Virus record (IMG/VR): IMGVR_UViG_3300050343_000141
Coordinates: 1 to 56,450 of that record
DNA from: a virus
Direction: 5' to 3' (one strand)
DNA: 56,450 nt
Positions 48,925 to 56,450 of the stretch are shown here, piece after piece; position 1 is the first letter of the stretch, and each line of letters begins with the position of its first letter. Under the pieces are notes generated by a model. That model saw nothing but the letters and a program-made list of their open reading frames with translations, was not told the DNA's origin and did not search any database. A program made the translations under genes and the position numbers.

Positions 48925-51900
48925 TCACTTTAAGATGCTGTAACCCGGTACTAATCTGTCACCTACGGTCTTCCCAACGTTCCATCCGTTACGCATAGCA
49001 AGATCGATTGTTTCTGCTGTCGGGCCAAGAAGGGATGAGAAAGGAGAACCGCCCCAATCCGCTTTATTATTGGCCATCTGCAGCATTGAGAACGGCCCCA
49101 AAAACCCTGACCGGTCTGTGATTTCAAACATATACTCGCCCCAATCCATTCGCTCGGACCGGAAGTACTGCTCTTTCGGGTCGATGCCGGGTAATAGCCA
49201 CGCTAATCCATACTTAGCGTACTCACGCGCCTCGCCCCCAAGCATCGCTAAAGGCATCGTGGCGACTGCGGTGAGCATAAGTAACGACCCCACGGCTTTG
49301 CCCTGCTCTTTACCTTGAAGTTCTTTGTTTCGCTGACGGCCCTCACGGAGCACACCACCCATAATTGTCTTCCAGTAAGCGTAGAAGTAGCTCTTCAACT
49401 GCCAGATCAAAGCGAAGTGCGGATCAGAGGCCCATACAGGACGCTCTGCTGCGTTTGGCCGCATGACTGAGGACTCGACAAAGCGCTGTAGGGCGTTCTG
49501 GACCTTACGGCCTGTCTCGTCGTTGAACTTCTGGCCGCTGCTGTACCACGTCTGGACCTCTTTGGCGGTAAGGCCAAGGTCGCTCAAGTAGCGAGCGGAT
49601 AGCTCGTTCCCACCTAACGCTCGCTCCGAATGTCGCAAGATAAAGGTGTTGCCCATACGGGCCGCAAACTCACGGGAAAACTTAGTAAACCAATCCAGAC
49701 CGATATAGCGGAAGAACGTATCCGACATGCTTCGGATAGCGGGGTCCATGTAGTCCTGCTCGGCCTGTGTAACCCAAGCGTTAGCAACGGTTTCACTGCT
49801 GTTGACGCCGACGTCGCGCGCAAACTGGATCGCTTCTTCTCGGTTTGTGAACGTCGCTATCAGCTCTTTGAACCCCGACGACAAACCGCCGAGTTCTTTC
49901 GCATTGATGATAGGCCCGGCAAGGTCGGGCAACGACGCAATTGCGGCGAAAGGCAGAATCGTAATGAACTGTATGAACTGGCCCCAACTGTTGACGGTTC
50001 TCCACAGAGGAGACATGGCAGTATCTTGATACCCAAGGTACGCCTTTAATATTTTCTCTACTTCTGCCCTCTTCTCTGCCGGTAGCGAGTCCAGCATTGC
50101 TCCAACTTTCGCTCCGCCGTTAGTCGCCCTGCTCCACTCAACGTGTTTAATCATCCTGTTCATATAGGTGACAAACGCAAGATCGGGGTCTTGTAAGAAC
50201 CCTGCGTCTAGTAATAAGTTCTTATCAATCTCGTCTGTTAGCAGTCGTTCCTTCGCAGCACCTTTTGCTACCGAGTCGAATAGCTCGTCAGGATCTGGAG
50301 CACCGTCCACAGGATCGTTATCTACGACACCATCTTCGTTTAGGAACCGCGTGAGGGCGCGCTTCATCTGTCGCTCTTTTCGAGGGTTCCACGGTTTGCC
50401 TTTATTCGCGGCGTCCTTCCTCAGAATGTCTAAGAACTCATCCGGCTTGTTCGACACTTCCATCATGTCTAACACTACGGGGAAGAAGTTCTTGCGCTGC
50501 TTAATCTCTAAGCCGCTAAGCCCTACGTATTCTTTGTAGAACGCGTCGAGGTAGTCTCTGACTTTGCGCTCAATGCTGTCTGGGGCAAAGTCCTTGGTAT
50601 CGATAGAGTCATCAAGCGCGAGAATCAGCGCCTCACGGACTGCCTCATCATTAAGATTGCCAACGTCATCCTCAAAACGGTTTTTCCAAATGTTTGAGGT
50701 TAGGTTTTTTCTGCGCAGGAACCCTGTCTCACCACTTCTGCCTTGCGATTGCACATAAAAAAGGTCGGCGAACTTATCGCCAGCTAATGAACGCAACCGA
50801 CTATCCGCAGTGAAGAACACAGTTCTTACTACTCCAATAGCATCTGCAAGAATCTTGCGCTTGTACATGCGGCCTGTTGCGTCAGACCTTGGCACGCCGT
50901 CAAGATACTCTTTGACCTGCTCCTTAAACGTTGACGCGATACCAGTGCGGATTGGGTTAGAGTCTTTGACAGATTCAATAACGCCGTCCATATATGCGTC
51001 GAACGTAGTATCGAGTAGTCGATCTACCCCAAGACGTATCTTACTCTGCGCGGCCTGCTTAACCTTTCTCCACGCGGCCTTCAGCTTCGCCACTACTTTC
51101 TTAAAATGAGAGTCGGCGGCGTTCTTAGCCTGCTTACCAACTTTGTCGCGCGCCCACAGAGCTACTTGATCCGCGTACCACTCGTCAAAGGCTTTGCCCT
51201 TGTCGTTGTTGTAGGTATCCATGTAGTTCTTGTACAACGGGTCTTTCGCGAAGGCGGCTTCCAACCTTTTTCGCACTTGCTGGTTGAGCAACGCCTTTTG
51301 CTTTTCCATGTGCATGATGGCGTGACCATATTCATGGCCTAACACCATGGCATCTACAGCGATATTCCCAGAGTCGTTTATGAATATGAGCTTGGAATCT
51401 GGTACGAAGGTGCCGCCAAACTTAATCTCGCCCTGCTGTCGCTGTCGGTCTTCTAAGTAAGTCCAGATGTCTGCCGCTACTGTATCGCCGTAACGGTTCT
51501 TGGTCTGACGGTACGTTAGCTTCGACAGCTCTGCTAAAGACAGCACTGTGTAATCAGCAAGATCTGGGTAGGCTTCCACCAACGCGTCGCGGATAGCCTT
51601 CATTATGGGGTTGGTCTGTCTACGCTTTGGCGGAGTGAGATTAGCGTTCTCGCCCAGCTTCTTTTTCCTGTCGTACTTAACATCTGGTTTGGCTTGCGCT
51701 TTAGCCTGTGTTTTAGGCGCAGCCTTCGCTTCAGCAGCTTTCTGAGGCGTCGCCATCATCTGCTCGTACTCAGTCATCTCGTCAATTACAGCGGTGGGCT
51801 TGGCCTCAACAGGTTTATTGTCGGGCTGTTTGATCTCATAACGCTGTTCGACTTTTGGCTCTGGTAGCTTGTTCTTCTTTTTCTGAGCGGCTTCGTGTTT

Positions 51901-54900
51901 CTCTTTCTTTCTTTTGTGCTCTGCGTTTCTTTTTCTAAACTCGGCCATGCGCTCGTTGTACTGCGCTGATTTCTTTTCTTTAGACTTTCCAGTTAGTTCT
52001 TTAAACCGCTCGTCTACAGTCTTGCCTTCGCGATTCTTTTTAGTGCTGAACGGTCGACCAATATTCGTTTCTTTCAACGACCCATCTTCTTGGACCTCAT
52101 ATCGTTTCCCGTTTATAACTTGCATTGGGAGGCCGTTAACGTTGACGTAAATGTCGTCTTGCGTTTCTAAAGTAGAGGGGACCGCCTCTTGCTGGTCTAT
52201 TTCTTTACCCCTGTTTAACTGCTCTCTCTTGAGGGAGGCTAGCTCTTTTTCTAGTTCGGCTCTTTCGTCTGGGTCAGTTGTTTGCTCTATGAGACCGGGC
52301 ACGTAAGGCTCGCTAGTAACGTCTGCTTCTTGGATACCCGTAGCGCCTAACCACTTCATACTGGTTTTGACTTTATCAATGCCCTCTTCTAGCTTTGCTA
52401 CTACGTCTGCGTCTGGATTGGCTTTTCGTTCCTCTTCAACTAGACGCCTTTCTAGTTCTGCAAGCCGTCCTTTTCTCGCTTGCGCAGCACCTACTAGTCC
52501 TGATTTTTGAACATTGTTGCTACTCTCTATCGCCCCACTCTCAGGAGCAGGCGCAGAAGCCTCCGTAACTTGTGTCTCGGTGTAGCCTTCCAGCTCTTCA
52601 ATGCGAGCATCTATTTCCTGTGGGGTAGACAACGGGATCTGCTTCAAATCGATTCCGTTGTTATCGGTCTCGCGCGCTGCTCTACCTACTGCCTCGACGC
52701 CGCCTGTTCTCGTCAAAGAAGCATAAGTGGTTTCCCACTTAGCTTTTAGATCTTGGTTTTTAAAACGGCCTTTACTGTCTAGCGCTGCTTCGTTAGACCC
52801 GAACAAATCTTCCCTACCGACAATCTGTTCGCCTTCTAAATCAGACAGCATTTGTTGATGAGACTTCTCTTGTTTTCTGGCTTTTCTGGATTCTTTTTTG
52901 AGATCGCTATTCTTTGGCAAATTAAGCGCGGTGACGGTGTAACCCTCTATCACTAAATCAGCCAAAATTTCTAAGGCGGCGTCGCGGTCAGCATTTAAGT
53001 CCGTAACCGACGACTTCTTCTGGCGAACTAACTGCCGACCTGAGTTAATTAGGTCATAGAATGCGGCTGACACTTTTCTACCATCAGGACGCGTAATGAC
53101 AATGTTATGAGATTCTAGATCTCGTCTATTAGCTGACTTAAACGCTTCTACTAAAAACTCTTTCAGCGGCATACGGGGTGACTTGTTGACATCTTTCGTC
53201 GCGCTAAGGACGCGAGTCTGCGTGTACAAGTCTTCAAAATAACGAACGCTTAGTTGGAGCTTGCCATCTTTGTTCGGCGTGATCTCAACCTCGACGTTGG
53301 GATTGTCTGCGTATTTCAACGCGTTCGACATTAGAGATTTGTTATACCGCTCTATATCTGCTGGTTCGCCGAACTTCAGGATGTACTGTTCTTTGACCTC
53401 TTTATAATCGTCTCCGTTGTATCCGTTCTCTGGGTCGCGCGGGGTGTAGGCACCCATGTCAACGACTTCACCTTCTGCTTCTGAATACTGCTGGTTGCCT
53501 TTGGAATCAAATGATTCGTCTAGTTCGTTTTCACCTGTTCCTTCGTAATCATCATCCGCGTTTTCTACATCAGCATTCTCTTCAAATGCGTATGTATCAC
53601 TTGACTCAGCGTTGTCATCACGAGGTACATACCCCAGCTCTTTGGGGTCGTCGTAGATCATGTCGTCGTACTGCGGGCCGCGCTCGGCGTCGTACTTCTT
53701 CTTTCGCTCTTCCATCGCCTGATCTAGCATCACGATGTCAAAACTACCGCCTTCGGGCGCAAAGCCTTTCGCTGCTTGGACCGCATCAGCTACAGAGTCA
53801 GGGGTAGTTATCTCCTCAGAGATAATGTTGCCGTCTTTATCTTTGGCACGGACAACTTGACCGGGGCCATCGGTAGGCTTCTCGTTGGTAGCATAACCAA
53901 GAGCCGCGCCTACAGCGCCATCAGACCCGCCTGCCGCGACAACCTCCGCAACAACCTCTTGGCTGGTGGACGCAATCGTCCCTCGACCGGGTATGTACGC
54001 GGTGTAGTACATCTTGCCGGTCTGTTTATCGCGCTTCTTGCCATCCTTGCCGAAGACCTCTTGACCCTGCTCCCCAGCTACCCATACAGATACCTTGTCG
54101 CTCGACTCGTCAAACATGGCACGCACTTGCGCGTTAATGTCAGCCGTAGACTCTGGGGTGGTCACATTCGGATCGTTCTCGCCGACTCCGAACTGTTCTT
54201 CGTCAATACGCTCGTTGACCTGCTGGTCTATACCCTCGCGCAGATACCCTTCCGCCTTGGTCATTACATTGCCAAGACCTCGATAAGCGGCTCCCGCGCC
54301 AGCGCCTGCTCCACCAGCGCCGCCTCCTCCAAAGAACCCCATGAAGGCTGACTCAGCAATACGCATCTGGCCTTCTTGCCACGTATAGCTATCGTCCATC
54401 TCCATTCTGTTAGCAACGCTAATACCTTCTTGCGCAACTTCAGTTATTCCTTCAACAGCGCCCTGCTCCAAGAAGCCGCGACTGATGTTCCCGGCCAGAT
54501 CTTTGAACATGCTGTTACTAGTCGCGCGCGTGTTAGCTACGCGGCCAATCATCTTGAGCAGATACGCTTCGCTCGCTACACCGATTACAGCTTGTGGAGC
54601 GGCCACTGCAGCGGCACGAAGTGCAGTCCCCCTGTCTAGCTCTTGGCCCGCGTCTAAGGCTTCAGACAGGTTTCCACCTGCCATGGGCACGTATTCCGCA
54701 GCTCCTGCGCCTAAAAACCCGCCCATTTTGGCGTCGCGCCCGCGCATAGTTGACCGTGTGTACTTGTAGAACTCTTCGGCCAAGTCTTTCTCATCGGGTG
54801 TAGCCGTACCTGCGGCTGACCGACGCATAGAATCTTTTACAATTCGCTCTGCAACGCTTCGTGCAGACTTGCCTAGAACGGCCTTGCCTGCGACTGTTGC

Positions 54901-55755
54901 AACACTACCGACGCCGAAACCTACGATAGAGGTAACCGCGCTTGGAACTATCTGCCCAGACTTCGCAACTTGGGTAACAAAACCAGTAAAGGTCGGCTCT
55001 TCTAGGAACTCCTCAAAAGTCTCAAGTCCTGCGAGTGGCGCAGAAGCAGCTTCATCTCGCAACCTAGCAACGCGAACATTTCTGGCGGCGGCTTCTTCAT
55101 CACCGATAAGAGTGTTGCCAAGGGCTTTGAAGTATTCGAGATCTGACTCAAGGCCGCGCGCGCCTGCCTCCATACCACTTTTAAAGATTCCCGAAATACT
55201 GGTATCGGACGCGCCGGGGTTATAACTAGTAGCAAACGGGTCATTAATATCAGCGGTTATTCTGCTGTTAATGTCATTGTTTACAGGGTTGTTTGGTGTG
55301 GGGAGTTGGAACCCACTGTCACTCTGACCACCCATAGGCTGTCGTATGGTTTGAGGCTGAGGTGCCTGACGCTGTGATGGTTGAGGCTGCGGTGTCTGAC
55401 GCTGTACAGCAGGAGCCTCCTCAGAAATCATACTGACCAACGCTTGGTCTAAGTCTTCGTCCTCTTGCGGCTCTATCTCAGAAGGTGCTTGCTCTCTGTC
55501 GGGCACTGATACTTCAGCAAGCCGTTGGCTCATGTCGGGAGTGGCGTAGTCTTCCTCTGTCTGACGCGCCATCTGAGAAGCCGCTGGCTCTCTGCCGATA
55601 CTCGCCGGTGCTTGCTCTGCAGTTACTTCTGCTTCAGCAAGCAGATTAGTTACCGCTTGGTCTAGCTCTGGCTCTTCTTGCGGTTCCTCTTGCGGCCTCT
55701 TGCGGCTCTTCTTGCGGCTCTTCTTGCGGCTCTTCTTGCGGTTCCTCTTCAGCAA
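48925..55755 (-). CDS. Giant internal virion protein with HExxH metallopeptidase
   Basis: 2276 codons in this frame, and about 2,390 residues if joined to 55646-56113. After a repeat-rich low-complexity start come Gly/Ala-rich and hydrophobic segments (about 265-310 and 475-500), long charged linkers, a zinc-peptidase motif HEYGHAIMHME (about 1474-1484), helical domains, and hydrophobic stretches near 1925-1950 (FITILPFAAIASLPDL) and 2155 (LLMLTAVATMPLAML). The C-terminal part resembles the large polyvalent proteins that phages inject with their DNA. The first ~20 codons here are an out-of-frame reading of EEPQ repeats. Confidence 0.82.
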   Translation of the reverse strand: MLKRNRKKSRKKSRKKSRKRPQEEPQEEPELDQAVTNLLAEAEVTAEQAPASIGREPAASQMARQTEEDYATPDMSQRLAEVSVPDREQAPSEIEPQEDEDLDQALVSMISEEAPAVQRQTPQPQPSQRQAPQPQTIRQPMGGQSDSGFQLPTPNNPVNNDINSRITADINDPFATSYNPGASDTSISGIFKSGMEAGARGLESDLEYFKALGNTLIGDEEAAARNVRVARLRDEAASAPLAGLETFEEFLEEPTFTGFVTQVAKSGQIVPSAVTSIVGFGVGSVATVAGKAVLGKSARSVAERIVKDSMRRSAAGTATPDEKDLAEEFYKYTRSTMRGRDAKMGGFLGAGAAEYVPMAGGNLSEALDAGQELDRGTALRAAAVAAPQAVIGVASEAYLLKMIGRVANTRATSNSMFKDLAGNISRGFLEQGAVEGITEVAQEGISVANRMEMDDSYTWQEGQMRIAESAFMGFFGGGGAGGAGAGAGAAYRGLGNVMTKAEGYLREGIDQQVNERIDEEQFGVGENDPNVTTPESTADINAQVRAMFDESSDKVSVWVAGEQGQEVFGKDGKKRDKQTGKMYYTAYIPGRGTIASTSQEVVAEVVAAGGSDGAVGAALGYATNEKPTDGPGQVVRAKDKDGNIISEEITTPDSVADAVQAAKGFAPEGGSFDIVMLDQAMEERKKKYDAERGPQYDDMIYDDPKELGYVPRDDNAESSDTYAFEENADVENADDDYEGTGENELDESFDSKGNQQYSEAEGEVVDMGAYTPRDPENGYNGDDYKEVKEQYILKFGEPADIERYNKSLMSNALKYADNPNVEVEITPNKDGKLQLSVRYFEDLYTQTRVLSATKDVNKSPRMPLKEFLVEAFKSANRRDLESHNIVITRPDGRKVSAAFYDLINSGRQLVRQKKSSVTDLNADRDAALEILADLVIEGYTVTALNLPKNSDLKKESRKARKQEKSHQQMLSDLEGEQIVGREDLFGSNEAALDSKGRFKNQDLKAKWETTYASLTRTGGVEAVGRAARETDNNGIDLKQIPLSTPQEIDARIEELEGYTETQVTEASAPAPESGAIESSNNVQKSGLVGAAQARKGRLAELERRLVEEERKANPDADVVAKLEEGIDKVKTSMKWLGATGIQEADVTSEPYVPGLIEQTTDPDERAELEKELASLKREQLNRGKEIDQQEAVPSTLETQDDIYVNVNGLPMQVINGKRYEVQEDGSLKETNIGRPFSTKKNREGKTVDERFKELTGKSKEKKSAQYNERMAEFRKRNAEHKRKKEKHEAAQKKKNKLPEPKVEQRYEIKQPDNKPVEAKPTAVIDEMTEYEQMMATPQKAAEAKAAPKTQAKAQAKPDVKYDRKKKLGENANLTPPKRRQTNPIMKAIRDALVEAYPDLADYTVLSLAELSKLTYRQTKNRYGDTVAADIWTYLEDRQRQQGEIKFGGTFVPDSKLIFINDSGNIAVDAMVLGHEYGHAIMHMEKQKALLNQQVRKRLEAAFAKDPLYKNYMDTYNNDKGKAFDEWYADQVALWARDKVGKQAKNAADSHFKKVVAKLKAAWRKVKQAAQSKIRLGVDRLLDTTFDAYMDGVIESVKDSNPIRTGIASTFKEQVKEYLDGVPRSDATGRMYKRKILADAIGVVRTVFFTADSRLRSLAGDKFADLFYVQSQGRSGETGFLRRKNLTSNIWKNRFEDDVGNLNDEAVREALILALDDSIDTKDFAPDSIERKVRDYLDAFYKEYVGLSGLEIKQRKNFFPVVLDMMEVSNKPDEFLDILRKDAANKGKPWNPRKERQMKRALTRFLNEDGVVDNDPVDGAPDPDELFDSVAKGAAKERLLTDEIDKNLLLDAGFLQDPDLAFVTYMNRMIKHVEWSRATNGGAKVGAMLDSLPAEKRAEVEKILKAYLGYQDTAMSPLWRTVNSWGQFIQFITILPFAAIASLPDLAGPIINAKELGGLSSGFKELIATFTNREEAIQFARDVGVNSSETVANAWVTQAEQDYMDPAIRSMSDTFFRYIGLDWFTKFSREFAARMGNTFILRHSERALGGNELSARYLSDLGLTAKEVQTWYSSGQKFNDETGRKVQNALQRFVESSVMRPNAAERPVWASDPHFALIWQLKSYFYAYWKTIMGGVLREGRQRNKELQGKEQGKAVGSLLMLTAVATMPLAMLGGEAREYAKYGLAWLLPGIDPKEQYFRSERMDWGEYMFEITDRSGFLGPFSMLQMANNKADWGGSPFSSLLGPTAETIDLAMRNGWNVGKTVGDRLVPGYSILK

Positions 55756-55835
55756 GCAGATTAGTTACCGCTTGATCTAACTCTGGCTCTTCTTGCGGTT
55801 CTTCTTGCGGCTCTTCTTGCGGCTCTTCCGCCGAA
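55633..55835 (-). repeat. Tandem 12-bp repeats and 115-bp direct duplication with a 2-bp deletion
   Basis: Units of GAAGAGCCGCAA (plus-strand form TTGCGGCTCTTC) code for EEPQ. A larger block starting TTCAGCAAGCAGATTAGTTA occurs at 55633 and again at 55748, 115 bases apart. One unit, GCGGCCTCTT at 55692-55701, has 10 bases instead of 12, which moves the reading frame. Restoring 2 bases makes the duplication 117 bases, a multiple of 3. Confidence 0.85.
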
Positions 55836-56113
55836 AGATCAAATCTTTCTCTTAACACATCAACGTCTATACGGAGGCGTCTTGCTATTTCAGCTTGAGG
55901 GACACCTTCTCCTAGAGCAAAGTTAACAAGTCCGGCAACATACTCTGGGTTCTCTACTTCAACGCCAGCGTCCCACCTATCGCCCAACGACTGCTCGTTA
56001 TGGGCCAGCAGCTCATCGACTGAGATACCAAAATGATCGGCAACTTTTTTTCTAGAGTCCCCAGACTGTATTTTGTAATACCTTGGGACATCTCTCGGAT
56101 CGCTTACCGCCAT
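55646..56113 (-). CDS. LysM-containing N-terminus of the giant virion protein
   Basis: 155 codons. Residues about 10-40 (YYKIQSGDSRKKVADHFGIS, then VDELLAHNEQS) are a LysM peptidoglycan-binding domain. A helical PQAEIARRLRIDVDVLRERF and acidic EEPQ repeats follow. At the 10-base repeat unit the frame turns into AARGTARRARARPSGN and stops, whereas a two-base correction would continue into ELDQAVTNLLAEAEV of the giant protein. LysM would help position the protein in the cell wall during DNA ejection. ATG overlaps the stop of 56113-56450. Confidence 0.75.
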   Translation of the reverse strand: MAVSDPRDVPRYYKIQSGDSRKKVADHFGISVDELLAHNEQSLGDRWDAGVEVENPEYVAGLVNFALGEGVPQAEIARRLRIDVDVLRERFDLSAEEPQEEPQEEPQEEPELDQAVTNLLAEEEPQEEPQEEPQEEPQEAARGTARRARARPSGN

Positions 56114-56450
56114 TAAGAATCACCGACCGTCGGCATCCGCTCTACCACTGCATTCCACCCTTCGCTTGTGCCCAACCGTCTGCGCACATCTCTTATGTCC
56201 ACATCAGAGCCTTTCTTTTTCCCATCAGGCCCAAAAAATTGAATGCTTTCAATGTCACCGGTCTTAGGGTTGACTACTTTTCTGAAGCCGCCGAAGTCGA
56301 TGCTAGAGGTATCGTTCAACGCGTCCTCAGTAAACAAGCCAATAAAGCCGTCCCACCACCCTTCTTTTGTGTTTACGCTGTCAGTTAGCGCCTCTCTTAT
56401 GACGCTCGCGATCTCTGTATTGATAGCATTTGCCCCGCCAGAACCCGGTT
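56113..56450 (-). CDS. C-terminal part of a virion protein, 5' end beyond window
   Basis: 112 codons are open to the right edge, so the N-terminus is missing. It includes KEGWWDGFIGLFTEDALNDT then GFRKVVNPKTGDIESIQFFG and ends RMPTVGDS with TAATG coupling to the LysM protein. If the genome closes on itself, it is the natural C-terminus of the gene at 1-1565. The exact join is one base out of frame. Confidence 0.6.
   Translation of the reverse strand, partial: PGSGGANAINTEIASVIREALTDSVNTKEGWWDGFIGLFTEDALNDTSSIDFGGFRKVVNPKTGDIESIQFFGPDGKKKGSDVDIRDVRRRLGTSEGWNAVVERMPTVGDS

Overview
The window is almost certainly the genome, or nearly all of it, of a tailed phage with podovirus-type parts. It has small and large terminase, a P22-like portal, a scaffold, an N4-gp56-like capsid protein, head-tail adaptors, a tail nozzle and tail fibres. 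It also has its own family-A DNA polymerase, primase-helicase and nucleases. No tRNA, rRNA, integrase, transposase, CRISPR array or phage RNA polymerase was seen. Recognisable promoters look sigma70-like, so host RNA polymerase probably transcribes it. The host is probably a Gram-negative, possibly marine, bacterium, judged from a lipoprotein with a lipobox and a bacterial-type secreted protein in the late region. That is inference.

Layout. 1-12.4 kb, minus strand: head module, read from TerS at 12.4 kb leftwards (TerS, TerL, portal, scaffold, capsid, adaptors, internal virion proteins). 12.4-12.7 kb: divergent control region. 12.7-19.7 kb, plus strand: many short genes, mostly unknown, often joined by ATGA stop/start overlaps, plus a ~0.9 kb non-coding stretch (13.92-14.87 kb) full of short repeats. 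19.8-31.55 kb, plus strand: a MoxR ATPase / unknown / VWA-metallopeptidase trio, then DNA polymerase, a CsrA homologue, primase-helicase, PD-(D/E)XK nuclease, SNF2-type helicase, an unknown protein that could bind ssDNA, and a VRR-NUC nuclease. 31.54-56.45 kb, minus strand: a few small regulatory or metabolic genes, then (read from 56 kb leftwards) a giant LysM/metallopeptidase virion protein, a BppU-like adaptor, a tandem array of tail-fibre paralogues, a secreted host-like protein with an overlapping lipoprotein, a tail nozzle and a tail-tip protein.

Both window ends lie inside minus-strand reading frames. The order of late genes makes sense only if position 1 joins position 56450, which would give one continuous late operon TerS-to-tail. 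The simple join is off by one reading frame, however.

A striking pattern is that apparent single-base or two-base frame breaks are confined mainly to virion adhesion/ejection genes: four of five fibre paralogues, the tail tip and the giant protein. The DNA-replication genes are all intact. The best candidates for something undescribed are the 15-copy TGTTCC array with its neighbouring repeats, a pair of covarying hairpins, the MoxR/VWA trio, and the CsrA homologue that lacks one half of its RNA-binding surface.
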